Assembly: GCA_025331435.1 (NCBI GenBank)
Contig: JAIWNI010000021.1
Span: 186,001-250,000 of the forward strand
DNA: 64,000 nucleotides
Origin: Choanephora cucurbitarum
Taxonomy: Eukaryota; Mucoromycota; Mucoromycetes; Mucorales; Choanephoraceae
Direction of reading: 5' to 3'
Part shown: piece by piece, positions 10,655 to 25,262 of the stretch
Numbering within the stretch: the first letter of the stretch is position 1
Layout: each line of letters opens with the position of its first letter
Notes under the pieces: generated by a model
The model's database searches: none
Seen by the model: only the letters and a program-made list of their open reading frames with translations
What the model was told of the DNA's origin: nothing
Translations under genes and position numbers: made by a program

Positions 10655-13093
10655 TATTTTCTATCTTTTTTTTTTATATCTATATATCAAACAAAAAAAA
10701 AGCTTCAAAAGTTAAAAAACAAACGAAAAAAAAATCTCTTTTTTCTATTTAATAAATAATTCAATAATTGTTGGTTTCCTTTTAATCGTTTGCATTGTTC
10801 TCTACAACAATGATCGTTGCACTAACGGATTAGACCATAGCAAGAAATTCATTGTAGTTGGGCATTTCCATATTTGATTTATTGCCTTTTTTGTCAATCA
10901 ATGATTATTTGAGTTCAGAAACAATCACACATCTGTCAACATGAACTAGTTTAGATGACATAGTTTGTAAGGATTTTCCTTTATAGTATAGAGTTATTTT
11001 TGTTCATTACGCATGTTACGCATTGGCCTTCTCGTATGGCCACAAGTAATACAGCACAAGGAATAGGTGACGCTAAATTTACATGATGAATAAATCTCAT
11101 ATCTCTGTTGCTTGAGATAAATAAACAACATGAAAGGGCTTCTCATTGTTGTACCAGTTGCAAATGACTCTCCTTTTTGGTCTGCACAGTTTCTACTACT
11201 AAAGGATATCGAGACGGAGCAAAGATGGACTAACAAGACATACTCAAGACAACCAGCATAGTCGCTTCATTCTATCTTGTTAGTGAACCTGTCAAGCTAG
11301 TACCATTTACACGAAAGACAAAAACAAACTGTTAGATTCTCCACTTTCTTTTACCAGCAAAGCATATTAATTATCCGAACAACACTCTATCAAAGTGCTT
11401 AATCTAGGATATTGCTTATTAGGCATGGAGTATTTTTTTTAGTTGCACTAACGAGCATAAAGGTTCTTTTTTTTTTTGACATATTTAAAGAGAATGTAAA
11501 TATCCTAAGCATACATAGTGCAGACTGAAGCATGGGTATACATATGCATTTGTTCAATACTCTCACTAGTTGACGTAAAGGGATAGTAATGTCTTTACTC
11601 GATTTGCTTAGTTTAAACTCAACTACTCTCTGACTGACATTGGCTAAACAAAAGAGAGAGAGAGGCAACTTTCTTTTTGTACAACTTGTGTTCTAATGAA
11701 AAGGACACCGCTGTTAAACTGTTACAGCATAGAATTTGAATGAGTGTTGCTTGATTAAGAAAAAGTCCTTAATGAGATGAAGGAGCAATTGCCCTATTGT
11801 CTAGTTGTGTTTTCGGAGAAATAAACACTAGTAACCTGTAGAGATAGACGGTTATGTTGTCTTCTTTTGCTATAAGATAGGCTTGATTCATGAAGGCCAA
11901 TCAAACGGACAACAAAGAGAAACAAGTGCCTGAATCAAAAGAAAGACAGGGACTATTTGATCTCAATTCTTTCTAGATGCATCATGCAGCTGTCATATTA
12001 AATACACCTAAAAGTCAACAATGAAGCAGCTGAAAGACTCCTAAGAAGATGACTCCGTATTCTGTAAGGGTTTTATCAGAAGAAATATAAGCCCCCCTAA
12101 AAAAAGTGACTAATAGCTTGCCTAATATATACAAGTCATCTGACTCAAATAGCTAGTTCAATTGACAGCTCATGTCTATTTGGACATCTATGGTACTACA
12201 TACTTGGTGTTGAAATTTTCTTCTTCTTTTTCGATACGCATAACCAAGCAGTAGGAAAACTGTATCACATCTTGTTTATGCAAGGAGAAAGAGAGAGAGA
12301 GAGAATTAATTAACACAAGTTGCGATTTTAAACACATCTCAATTTGCCTAGGGGAGCACAAAGTTAAAGCCTTCATCCCCTTCTTTCAACAATCTGATAC
12401 ATTAAAAAAAATGAGCACGGCTTTGCGCACACGATTCTTCTTTGTACGATCTAAGCTGCATCTAACTCCTAAACTAAAAAAGATAGTAGATATTAATACA
12501 ATGATTTCCTTTAAAGTATACACATGAAAATAAGCTATTAGCACTATATAAGCTTATAACTCAAAATAGAAAAAAGACATCATGTTGGACTCTAATTTAA
12601 AACTTTCTTAGGAGGACAGCAAGATGGTTTATTTTTGTCTCTTATTGTTTAGCTCGCTATACTCACTATACATATGAATCGTATGCAGGTATCAACAACA
12701 ACAACAACAACATCGATTTATCATAGACTATCACTGTGTTTAAAGACAACGAATGAAAGCATCTTATTAATCAATTTTTTTTTAAATTGATAGAGTTCTT
12801 TTTTTTTCCTTATACGTGTCATATAGAAAATGAAAGGAGACAAACCAAAGCCAACGTTTCACCTTTCCTTTATGTTACGCGACTTGGAAATGCGCGTTCT
12901 TGATACTTATGGGTAAAACAAACATTGCCTACAAGGACAAATCGGTTTGAAAAGGGAGTTCAAAAAATTGTACGTCACTTTTTTTTTCTTTGTCAAATGA
13001 AGATAGGTCAAACAATTAGCTTTTTTTTTTATATATTTTCTTTTTTTCTTTTCTCTATATCACTAAAAGGATATTTTTTTAAAAAAGCAAAAA
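10655..13093. other. Large intergenic region (2.4 kb)
   Basis: No supported gene. Short frames at 10994-11236, 11399-11668 and 12188-12376 (minus) show no family features and have low-complexity composition. Simple repeats include a GA tract at about 12286-12304 and a CAA tract at about 12693-12713. The last 300 bp are T-rich and should hold the promoter and leader of the helicase gene. Confidence 0.45.
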
Positions 13094-16208
<3,115 letters not shown>

Positions 16209-16472
16209 ATGCCTTGTACATGTAAAATCTTAGTTTAAAAAAAAAAACTACTTTTTATTCTTTAAAAAAAAAAGAAGCCAAAAGAAAAAGCTTAGTATTT
16301 GTCATATAAGAAAAAAAAAATCGTCCTAATATATATATATATCTTTTCAATAAAAAAAAAAGTATTAAATCTGTTTAAGGGAAATGTCGTTTTTTTCTTT
16401 TTGTGATTATTATTGTACAAGAAAAAAGGAGGGGGAAAAATATGTAAATGGTTATGTTTATGCAGTAGAAAT

Positions 16473-17377
16473 CTATTCGGCTTTAAGGACACTTTCTAAT
16501 GCTTCAACAGCACTCTTTTCAATAATCAACTTGTCATAAGTCAACAAATCCAACACGTTAGTTTCTTCGACATGAATCACTTCACAGTTAGGAATGTTAC
16601 GGGCAGCTAATTCGAGGTTGAAGTTACAATCGTCAATGACAACCAAAGTCTTGGGTGATCCATAAGAAGAGATCAAGATGTTGTTTAAGTCACGGGTCTT
16701 ATGGCTAGCTAAATCCTGAAGTGATTCAACAACAATCAACTGATCTTGGGCATATTTGGTACTCAATGCAACACGAAGACCCATCTCTTGTACCTTTCTA
16801 GGTAAATCTGTGCTGTGATCTCTAGGCTTGGGACCAAAGGCAATACCACCACCCTTGATATGAGGTGCTTTACCGTCACCGATACGTGCCTTACCACGAC
16901 CCTTTTGAGGTGCTTGCTTTTTACCTGTACCTCTCACTTCAGAACGGGTCTTGGTTGAATGAGTACCTTGACGCATGGCATCACGTTGCCAGACTACAAC
17001 ACGATGAAGAATATCTCTTCTGATGGGTGCTCCAAAAACAGTTTTGTCGAGATCGATAATAGAGATGGGTTCATTTGTCTTGAAATCCCGAAGAAAAGCT
17101 TGAACAGTTGTAGGAAAAGCTATTCATTATAAATAAGATCGTCAATCATGCTGTCCTTTTCGATCGTTACTAAGAAAAAACAAATTCTGCATTCTAACCT
17201 TTAGGTGCAGTTTCTAAGGCTGTTGCAAATGCTCTCTTTTGAATAGGTGCAACCTAAACCAGGGTTAAAAAAAAAAAAGAGTAAGTTTGACAGTTTCTTC
17301 ATGTGTGTCTTATGCATCTAATTCAAGTTTACCTTGAATGAAGCCAAAGCGCTAGCAAAGTTCTTTGTGAAGGACAT
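16473..17377 (-). CDS. Mitochondrial large-subunit ribosomal protein uL4m (YML6-like)
   Basis: Three exons (17333-17377, 17199-17253, 16473-17119) give 248 residues. A basic, hydrophobic N-terminus (MSFTKNFASALASFK, then PIQKRAFATAL) looks like a mitochondrial presequence. The body carries the uL4 block GTHSTKTRSEVRGTGKK..QKGRGKAR and the downstream HSTDLPRKVQEMGLR and ILISSYGSPKTLVVIDDCN segments. uL4m lines the exit tunnel of the mitoribosome. Its length fits bacterial-type L4 proteins plus a presequence. The 3' end is 264 bp from the convergent helicase gene. Confidence 0.92.
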
Positions 17378-18943
17378 AGTATGACGATAGTATATGTATG
17401 GTAAGACTTAACACAAAGTGTTCCTTAACCAGAGAAGTTTAAAAAAAAAAGAGAGAGAGAGAAAAGAAAAAATGTCAGTCTGGGGGTGGATTGAAGTCAC
17501 AGTGTCCACATTTCAAGTGTTTAAAAGTCAGCTACAGATGGCCTTGAATGAACTAGCTATTCAGCGTATTAGCTCTCGATCATTTAACCCTATCAGGTTG
17601 AGAACAATAATCCTGAGAGGTTATTCAGTTGTTAGCAAAGCGCTTAATTACATGTTTGTTTTCTTCTTTAAGATGCATACAATCAATTGCTGAATATATA
17701 GATATTTGTTTGTGGCCAACATGTGTGCATAGATCTTCGTTTTAATATGATGATCAATTGTTTATGCTAAACAACATGGTTAGGATACATAGCTCAACTT
17801 TGAAAAGACAGAAATGACGGAAGAGACCTAAAAAAGAGATACTATGATGTTCTTGAGCATAATCAGTATACCAAAGAAGCAGAACAGCTAATTGATTTGT
17901 TGCAAATTGGCAATATAGAGCCATTCTAGTTCCAATTGCTTATCCCTATACGACGAAATACTGCTGAAAATTTTTTCCAATATGTTATACTATTGAGCAT
18001 CTACAAGAGAATGTTTGTAAAGCATATGAATGAGACCATTTGTTTGTAATAGAAAAGCTAATATTCTCTCAGCATCTGTTACGAGGCTTTTGATTCCTCA
18101 AACAACAGCTCTACAGTCATTGAAATAGACTCAGTTTCATGCGAACCTTTCTCGTTGCTGTTGGCCTGTCAAAATAGACATGATAAATCTGCGTATGCAT
18201 GCTTTCTTTTTTTTGGGGCTTAAATGATAAATTAAAATGACTCTAGGTGTTTATAAGCTAACCATTTGGGTTCTATTTAGAAAGGTTAGTTGCTCTGTTA
18301 TTGCATTTGATTTCGCCTTACTTGGTTCTCCAAGGGATGCTTTTAACTTTAGTCAACGATGAAACTCATGTTTTGCGGTTGTTACTAAGGTAATCTGACT
18401 GATTTCTCTTTTCACCTATAAAGCCATACTCGCATTCCCCCTCTTTTTTTGGATAAAAAATCCAATTGCATACTCTCTCTCTATATATATATCTTCAGAT
18501 CCCAGAGTAAGCCCTGAAGTCGCTCTCATTTGTTTATCATCGCTGAAATTCAAGATCCGTACGTTATGCAAGGATGGGTTGGCCAAACTCCTTACTATCT
18601 GCGTAAATATTTGTTTTTTTCTAACTCTTTGTGGTATCATTTTTTTTTCTTGTATTAACTCTTTGTAGCATTATTAAAGCTTTACTAGAGAAGCAAATCA
18701 TACAGAGATAGCAACAGTTAAATGGTTTTTCTTTTAAGACAATAGTATTGAAGAGATCAACTGTTATGAGCAATTCTATCAATAAGCAGTGAAAAAAAAA
18801 GTTAAAAAAAGAAAAAAGAAAAAGGGGGGGTTGATTAGGCTCAAGTGACATATAGACTAACGTGATCAGACTATTGATGTTACAGGTATAAATACGATAC
18901 AATTGAAAAGTGACAGTTACTTCTTTGTCTCCTCATAACAGTC
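17378..18943. other. Intergenic, nothing recognised
   Basis: About 1.57 kb between the start of uL4m and the start of the CotH-like gene. Short frames at 17418-17693, 18416-18640 and 18621-18902 are not protein-like. No repeat or motif beyond homopolymers was seen. It presumably contains the CotH-like promoter. Confidence 0.45.
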
Positions 18944-20714
18944 ATGCTCCAGAAACTACCTGTTGGTAAGATATCTTGCCTTATTCTCTATATGCTGTTA
19001 TCTGAATTCATGGATACAATTGCCCTTTGTAGTATTGGGCTTAATCAGCCTTGTGGCTGCTAGTCAGCAAAATACACTAATTGACTACAGTGTCATTGGC
19101 ACTATCGACAGTACACACGCAATGGCTGTTGTTGTCGACAACATAACCTATCCCTTAGCCACCGACAAGAACACCTCAACGCTCCATACCGGCCAAGCTC
19201 CTATTGCCGAGTCTGGCTATCGATACATCAAGATCAACAAAAACCTGACAGGATCTATTGAATCCTTTCTGCGTAAGCCTGTGTCCCAAAACACCGCCTA
19301 TGAATTCTTCAATCGTACCTGGAATACTAAACAGGTGGCCAAGTTGCCTCAACTCTACAAGCCTTTGGATGCTATTCACCGTATCCAGTCCGACTTGCAC
19401 AAAGACGGACAGATCCCAACCATCTCTATTGAAGGTTCTCAAGCTGATTTTGATATACTGCACCATGACATTGCCTGCGTAGACTGCGAAGTCAACACGA
19501 ATGTGACTTATATCGGACTAACAGAGAAGCATCGCTTTGAAAATGTCAGAGTCACTTTGGCAGGTCGCAGTAGCACTTGGATGAGCAAGTTATCCTATAA
19601 CCTCAAACTGAAGAAAAAGGACAGATTGTATGATTACCGCAGCATCAAGCTCAGGGCCATGGCTACAGACCCTTCTTACCTCCGTGAACAACTTGCTTAT
19701 GATGTCATTGAATCTGTTGGCCTGGCCTCTTCTCAGTTTTCCTTTTGTCGCCTTTTGATCAACAACAGAGAGGTTGGCCTGTTTGGTATCATGGATACGT
19801 TCCACAACCCATGGCTGGCCAATGTCTTTGCTGAAGGTGACAAACATGGGAACCTGTATCAAGGCAACTTTCAATCTCCCGAGTCAGCTAAGGCACATCA
19901 CATCTCCGATCTGGATTTCTACCATAGTAACCTTACTGCCTACCAAGCTGGCCAGTACAAAATCAAGGCCAATGCCTATGATCAAAAGGAAGATGACTAT
20001 AGACCTCTCATGGATTTCACAGAGTTTATTGCAAATGCGCCTACAGAAGGTCCCACAGCAGTCGAGAGCTGGAACGAAAGGTTGGATATTGATTCTTTCC
20101 TTCGCAGTATGGCACTTGAAAAGATCATGGGCTATTCAGATGGTTACAGTACGATGAGCAATAACTATTGTGTTCTACAGCTATCCAAATCCAACAGGTT
20201 CTTTTGGATTTCTTTTGATATGGACATGACGCTTGGAAACACGATTGCTTACCCTGATGCTATGTTGAGTGGTAATTACAGAGATTATCCTGGTTTGGTC
20301 ACTCGTCCTTTGACAGGTAAAGTGTTGAGCATCAAGCCATTCAGAGACAAGTTTGATCATTTGATCCGCGACATCAGTGAGAGACTGGTGAATCCTGCCA
20401 TAATGAACAAACGTATTGATGATTTGGTGAGTATGTTGAGAGAAGACATTGCATGGGACCAAAGTCTACCTCGTCTGGGAAAAGCACAGGCCTTTGGCGG
20501 TCCTAGAGCAAATAACGTTCAGCCTGATTATGAGAAAATCAAGATCAATTTGACTATAGCTATGGATTTCGTAAAAAGACTTGACAGCGTTTCATTTGAT
20601 ACTGCCATTAATGGACCTACAGGGCATATCTCATTGGTTGGTCTCAAGGAATGGATTCAAACGTCCTCTGAAAACATCAAGGCCTTCTACAAAGAGACAA
20701 CTTCTTCATCCTAA
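18944..20714 (+). CDS. CotH-like secreted spore-coat/invasin-family protein
   Basis: Two exons (18944-18965, 19033-20714) joined in phase 1 give 567 residues starting MLQKLPVVLGLISLVAASQ, a clear signal peptide; without this short first exon no ATG or signal peptide exists. The body matches the CotH family: SIKLRAMATDPSYLREQLAYD, a FGIMDTFHNPW block, and the FDMDMTLGN acidic motif that in CotH kinases lies in the active site. The segment MGYSDGYSTMSNNY sits where CotH2/3 of Rhizopus carry the host-receptor-binding motif, but is clearly different. The C-terminus is polar (KETTSSS) with no GPI-type hydrophobic tail, so it is predicted to be soluble and secreted. Several N-glycosylation sequons are present. 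Host-adhesion function cannot be assumed from membership. Confidence 0.88.
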
Positions 20715-21862
20715 TAATAATGACTATTGATTACTTGTAACAAAATAAACAGCCTGGTTTGATTCCTATTTTAGACAAAGATTGATTCTTATAAATCTGC
20801 TTAGAAATAATGTAACCTATCTGATTCTGTTGGCGGTTTCTTAAAAAAAAAAAAGCTTTCTAAAGCCACGTTTTTTACAAAGAACGATTCAGGGAGAACT
20901 GTTTTCCGAACTAAACATGTGTGTTCCAATAAGCTTATCCTACCTAATCAACAAGCAATGCTTAAGCTTACACATGCATTTGACCCTGAGAGTGATACCA
21001 TCCGGTAATGTCTGTACAACCTGACAAATATCTTATGAAACATCCCGACTTTGGATCAATAGAAAGGGTTAGCAAGCCACTTTATCCGGATAAGGTTCAT
21101 CCGAAAGCACTGTATGAAATATAGCTCATCAAGTAGGGTCTATACTGTTGTTGGCTGTATGCATTGAAAGATGGGATGATGTAACTAACTGATGCAAACA
21201 ACAAATCAGTTAGATAAACAATCATGAGATTGTATAACAAAAAAAAAACGGCTGTTCCTATAAGAAATCCCTCACAGCTGCTTTTTGGTAGCATTGAATT
21301 GCTTATTGGCTACACAAGTAGCAACAGATCTAAAGAATCAGTCTATTTTATCAGTCATTCTTTTAAAAGCTTTCTCAGCTATTTTGTCTGTTCCAGCCCC
21401 TGAGAAAGCATTTTAAACATTTCTCACAACAAAAAGATGCTTTATTTCAAAACACGACTACGTAAGATTGTTTCAAGCATATATACACATTATCTTTCTT
21501 TGGAATCAAATCAATAAAGAAATGACTCTCTATGTTCCGGTTTCCGAAACCTTTACTTTTGACTAGTCTACCTTTTTTTTTGTTACATCTAGGACACACT
21601 AAAAACCAAAAAGAAGGCTTACCGAACCCAATTCTCGGTTAAAACGTTTTTTTTTAAGCCTTTCGGTAGTGTAATCTGTTTCCGGATAGAGTGTTATCAG
21701 CCCCCCAAAAGAAAGTACAAGCATCATTCTTCTTTCCCTTTGATAAAGCATTTAAATACAATCATAGGCTAATTTTATTATTATTGTAGTTTGTTTTAAA
21801 TATGAAAAAGCCCAAAAAAGAAAAGAGGGACTGTGTAACCACTACCTAAAAAGGATAGAAGA
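20715..21862. other. Intergenic, nothing recognised
   Basis: About 1.15 kb between the convergent CotH-like gene and the gene ending at 21863. No coding region or repeat family supported. Confidence 0.45.
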
Positions 21863-22333
21863 TTAAAGCCGAAGACTGATTCGTTCCTTGGTCGGTAGAA
21901 CCAATGACTGTTGAAGTACTGCTCGACTCTGTTCCCAATCTCCTTCAATTTCCTCATCCACTTCATCTAATGCAGAACCAAGCACAAGACGTACTTGATC
22001 AGCCAGCGAAAGTACGTTGTGTTGTTCAGATTGTTTTTGCCATAAACTAGGCTGGTTTACAGGTGACATATGATCTTGCCATAAACTAGGCTGGTTATCC
22101 ACAGGTGAAGCAGGCATATGATCAGATACATCAGAGAGTGAGGAAAGTGAAGCAGATGATGGGTGGCGTACTAATGTGGGCGTCACAGGTGTTGGGCTGT
22201 TTCTTTTGCTTTTGGGTGATGTGGGGGATGAACGAAACCAACTTGAGAATCTTTGACGCACACGGGATGTTTCAAATGGATTGGTATTGATCTTTAAAGA
22301 GCTTTGATCACTGCTTTTACGAAATAGACTCAT
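21863..22333 (-). CDS. Small disordered protein, paralogue A of an unnamed family
   Basis: Single exon, 156 residues from MSLFRKSSDQSS. The N-terminal two thirds is Ser/Pro-rich with basic patches and phosphosite-like SP dipeptides. Two copies of PVxNQPSLWQ follow, encoded by a tandem DNA duplication of about 39 bp. The last 50 residues form the only ordered-looking part: SLADQVRLVLGSALDEVDEE and then IEGDWEQSRAVLQQSL, probably helical. The same block occurs in the divergent gene at 23041. No known domain recognised. I chose the ATG at 22333; the in-frame Met upstream adds a Tyr/Leu-rich stretch from leader sequence. Confidence 0.68.
   Translation of the reverse strand: MSLFRKSSDQSSLKINTNPFETSRVRQRFSSWFRSSPTSPKSKRNSPTPVTPTLVRHPSSASLSSLSDVSDHMPASPVDNQPSLWQDHMSPVNQPSLWQKQSEQHNVLSLADQVRLVLGSALDEVDEEIEGDWEQSRAVLQQSLVLPTKERISLRL
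22038..22097. repeat. Short tandem duplication inside paralogue A
   Basis: The 20-mer tgccataaactaggctggtt occurs twice about 39 bp apart, with matching flanks (acaggtga). It encodes the duplicated NQPSLWQ peptide. The unit is a multiple of three, so the frame is kept. Confidence 0.7.
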
Positions 22334-23040
22334 ATTATAAGGAAGATTATAGATTAAGTATAAGAGGTATAATATATACAAAAGTTGTAAAGAAAAAGAA
22401 AAAGAAAGAAAAAAAGATTTATATATCTAGTGCTTACAAAGATTTTGTCATTCGGGAAGGGTTTCGTTTATCCAGTCTACCAATCAAATCAAGTTCCTGC
22501 AGGACTAAACTAGAGCTTCTACCCTTTAGGTAGTACAGGACTGAACTTGTCTATGTTTGGAAATATTTGTTTTTAACTAAGAAGGGGATAGAATCAAATT
22601 AGCTTCATTCTGATATAGTTTAACGTATCTTAGAGAAAGGACCGAATGAGAGAAAAAGAGAGAGAAAGAGTCAATCGGCTTCATCAAGATTGACAACAAT
22701 CAGAGATGACAAAGGGAACAATGCCTTAAACACAAAGACGTCATGGCTATAAAAAAGATAGAATAAAGAGTTATAAATCTAGTCAATTTGATCCTCTGTC
22801 GATCCTCCTTCGTTATAAGCTGTGTTTCAGACTAATCTACTTTAATTACTTTATTTGATGACTTCACTTACCTTGGTTTTCTCTCTCTCTTTTTCAAAGT
22901 GCGGTACTTCAATGACTCTACAGCCATTCAGAGGATAAAAATAGAAAAAGGCTAAATATAGTGTTTGGCAGTTGACACTACCTGTTTCGCTAGACATAAA
23001 AAGAGAAACTATTTTCTTCTTCTTCTTCTTCTTCTTCTTT
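22334..23040. promoter_or_regulatory. Divergent promoter region between the two paralogues, with CTT tract
   Basis: 707 bp separate the two divergent starts. Immediately before the plus-strand ATG (23041) lies a CTT trinucleotide tract at about 23013-23040, probably the pyrimidine-rich leader. In frame it would read as poly-Phe, so I do not extend the CDS through it. Nothing else recognised. Confidence 0.45.
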
Positions 23041-23373
23041 ATGAATCCCAAAGATATTATTTTACCACCACCAGTACCTATGCATAAAGAACCCACTCTA
23101 CTGTATTCACCTATGCATCGTATTTCATTTGAATCTGATTCTACCTTTATGAGTGATGATTCAGATCTAAATGAACATGACTTTTGGCAAGCCCATTCAA
23201 GTACAATGATCATTTCTCCCATTCAGAATAAACCTATTTCATTAGCTACTCAAGTAAAGAGAATACTAGGCTCAGTCATACAAGAAACAGATCAGGCTAT
23301 TGAGCAGGAATGGGATCAAAGCAGACAAAGGCTTGATCAGACATTAATTCATCTTCCTCATATCCATCTCTAA
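23041..23373 (+). CDS. Small protein, paralogue B of an unnamed family
   Basis: Single exon, 110 residues from MNPKDIILPPPVPMHKE. The first 60 residues are Pro/Ser/Asp-rich and probably disordered. The C-terminus reads ISLATQVKRILGSVIQETDQ followed by AIEQEWDQSRQRLDQTL, which aligns without gaps to paralogue A: both share SLA-QV, LGS, E-D, IE, W-QSR, L-Q-L at the same spacing. No known domain recognised. The shared block, divergent orientation and small size indicate a local duplication followed by fast change of the N-termini. Confidence 0.66.
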   Translation: MNPKDIILPPPVPMHKEPTLLYSPMHRISFESDSTFMSDDSDLNEHDFWQAHSSTMIISPIQNKPISLATQVKRILGSVIQETDQAIEQEWDQSRQRLDQTLIHLPHIHL

Positions 23374-24071
23374 ACATGTATAATTTTCTGTAAATAACCC
23401 TGATGATTACAAATAAACTATATCTTGGCACTCACAATGATGCCATTGTTCTTATTATAGCTAATTAGGCTAAAATGAAGAGTCAGCTGCTGTCTTTCCA
23501 AGATATTTATAACTTACCATGAATAGAGGCAGATTGGTGCTTAATGAATACAGGCCAATGATTGCACTCTCTAAGGCCACAAGAGAAGTCTATATGATGC
23601 ATTAGACTGCCTTGACTGTTGATATCCGGATGTATGCTAGACAATGGGTTGTAAGGGGATTTTATTTTTTTATATTCCGAATAACTTTCAAGAAGTCTCG
23701 ACTTTTCTGTTCCCCCCTTACAATAGTATTTCTTAATGAAGTTGTCAAGGATAAAAGAACTTGATTGGCTTAATTCATCAGTAAATGGATACACACCTGT
23801 TGATCATTAAGAAAGTAGTGAAAAAGAAAGAAAGAGAAAGGCCTTATCTTACTCTTTTGACATCATTCCCTTTTATCCTAGTATATAGTTAGATAGGATA
23901 TGCTCAATTCACTGTATTCACCACACTGTAGTTGTCCTCTAAATGTCAAAAGACAATGCAGACTTTTACTCTTAAAGCACGTGCAACCATGGTTAAAATA
24001 CCGCAGAAAAATGAAATACGCTTTCTTTTTCTTTTTCTTTTTTCACTTGTTAACATATATATATATATCCC
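23374..24071. other. Intergenic, nothing recognised
   Basis: About 0.7 kb between two plus-strand genes. Frames at 23507-23794 (minus) and 23900-24100 (plus) lack protein-like features. A TA repeat precedes the next start. Confidence 0.4.
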
Positions 24072-25237
24072 ATGTCGTTCAAATCAAAACAGAGAGCTAA
24101 ACATGGCCATCTCTTTGGTGATGGTAAGTTGATGACAACATGCACAAGATAGAAGTGACTCATGTATAACTAGATCCACTGAATGCCTCTCTCCAAACGA
24201 CTTCAGATGACCCTCTGTTTACCAGTCAAAGCACCAGGACAGACTCACCTCAGGATCCTCTATCACGCCCCAATACCAGCAGTAGTACACCTGTCTTTCA
24301 TTCACCACGCCGTGCTAAACAACAGGGTAGTATATTTGGTGATATCGACGTCAGTAAGCTTGGCAACAAAAAGACACCATTACGTTCCACGGCCACGCTG
24401 AGACAGTATGACCTAGAGAATGAGGAAGATTTGTTTGGTGGAAATCGAAAAAAGACGAGTACCAAGACGTCACCTAGTTCATCGATACACAAAAAGAGCC
24501 CCATCTTGACTCATCAAGAACCACCTATTCCACCAGCCATTCAAGTGAGTCCTAAACCAACACCAGCACCACCACCACCACCACCATTAATGACTGTCAA
24601 GACTGAACCTGTTATAGAACAACCAAAAGACAAAATAGACGAAAAGACACCGGAAAGATCTTCTTCATTCTTCCGCTTCTTCAAGACAAGCAGTAGTTCA
24701 AAGACAACCTCTTCTGCTTCCTCAGTCAAATCCATTCCCTCCTCTGAACAACAGAATAAACCAGAAGAAGTGGTGGTGATTGAAGATGAAGCTACTCGAG
24801 CATTTGCAGATGACATGATCTCATTCCAATCTAAACCAACCAATTACTTGATCATGACTCCTGAACTGACGATGGATGCATTGAAGTTAAATACACCTCC
24901 CATTCCCACCACCACATCCTCTTCTTCAGTCAGTACACATTCAGTGGACGATCCTTGGCTTGACCCCACCCTACAGCCTGCCACAGTGGATCTGGCTATT
25001 CAGGTACAGGATATTGAGCCACAGAAGAGAACAGCCTTTGCCGATCTGATCGACAGCTGGAATACATCCACACTCAAGACACACGATTATCTGCCAAAAG
25101 AAGAAGAAGAGCCTGATCAGTTCTTTGATCATGTAGCAGAAGAAAGGAGAGATATTGGATTTGCTGGTATTGAGGCAACCACTAGAAAAGAACATCCTAT
25201 AGAATGGGTGACAGAAGAAGAAAATCCTTGGCATTAA
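24072..25237 (+). CDS. Proline/serine-rich protein with DP[LW]/NPW motifs, unidentified
   Basis: Two exons (24072-24123, 24174-25237) joined in phase 1 give 371 residues beginning MSFKSKQRAKHGHLFGDDPL. The protein is mostly disordered: many Ser/Thr/Pro, a seven-proline run, and acidic patches. Short motifs recur: DDPLN, DDPLF, QDPLS, DDPWLDP and a terminal ENPWH. In endocytic adaptors DP[FW] and NPF-type motifs bind AP-2 ears and EH domains, so a trafficking adaptor is possible, but no folded domain supports it. The conserved-looking core is FADLIDSWNTSTLKTHDYLP. The intron is needed to reach an ATG in this frame. It ends 25 bp from the convergent bHLH gene. Confidence 0.62.
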
Positions 25238-25262
25238 AATAAATGTATATGATAGGTATCGT

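Noticed and set aside
18963..19032. Reading the CotH-like gene as one exon from a TTG at 18963
   Set aside because: That frame lacks an ATG and a clean signal peptide; the 67-nt intron gives both.
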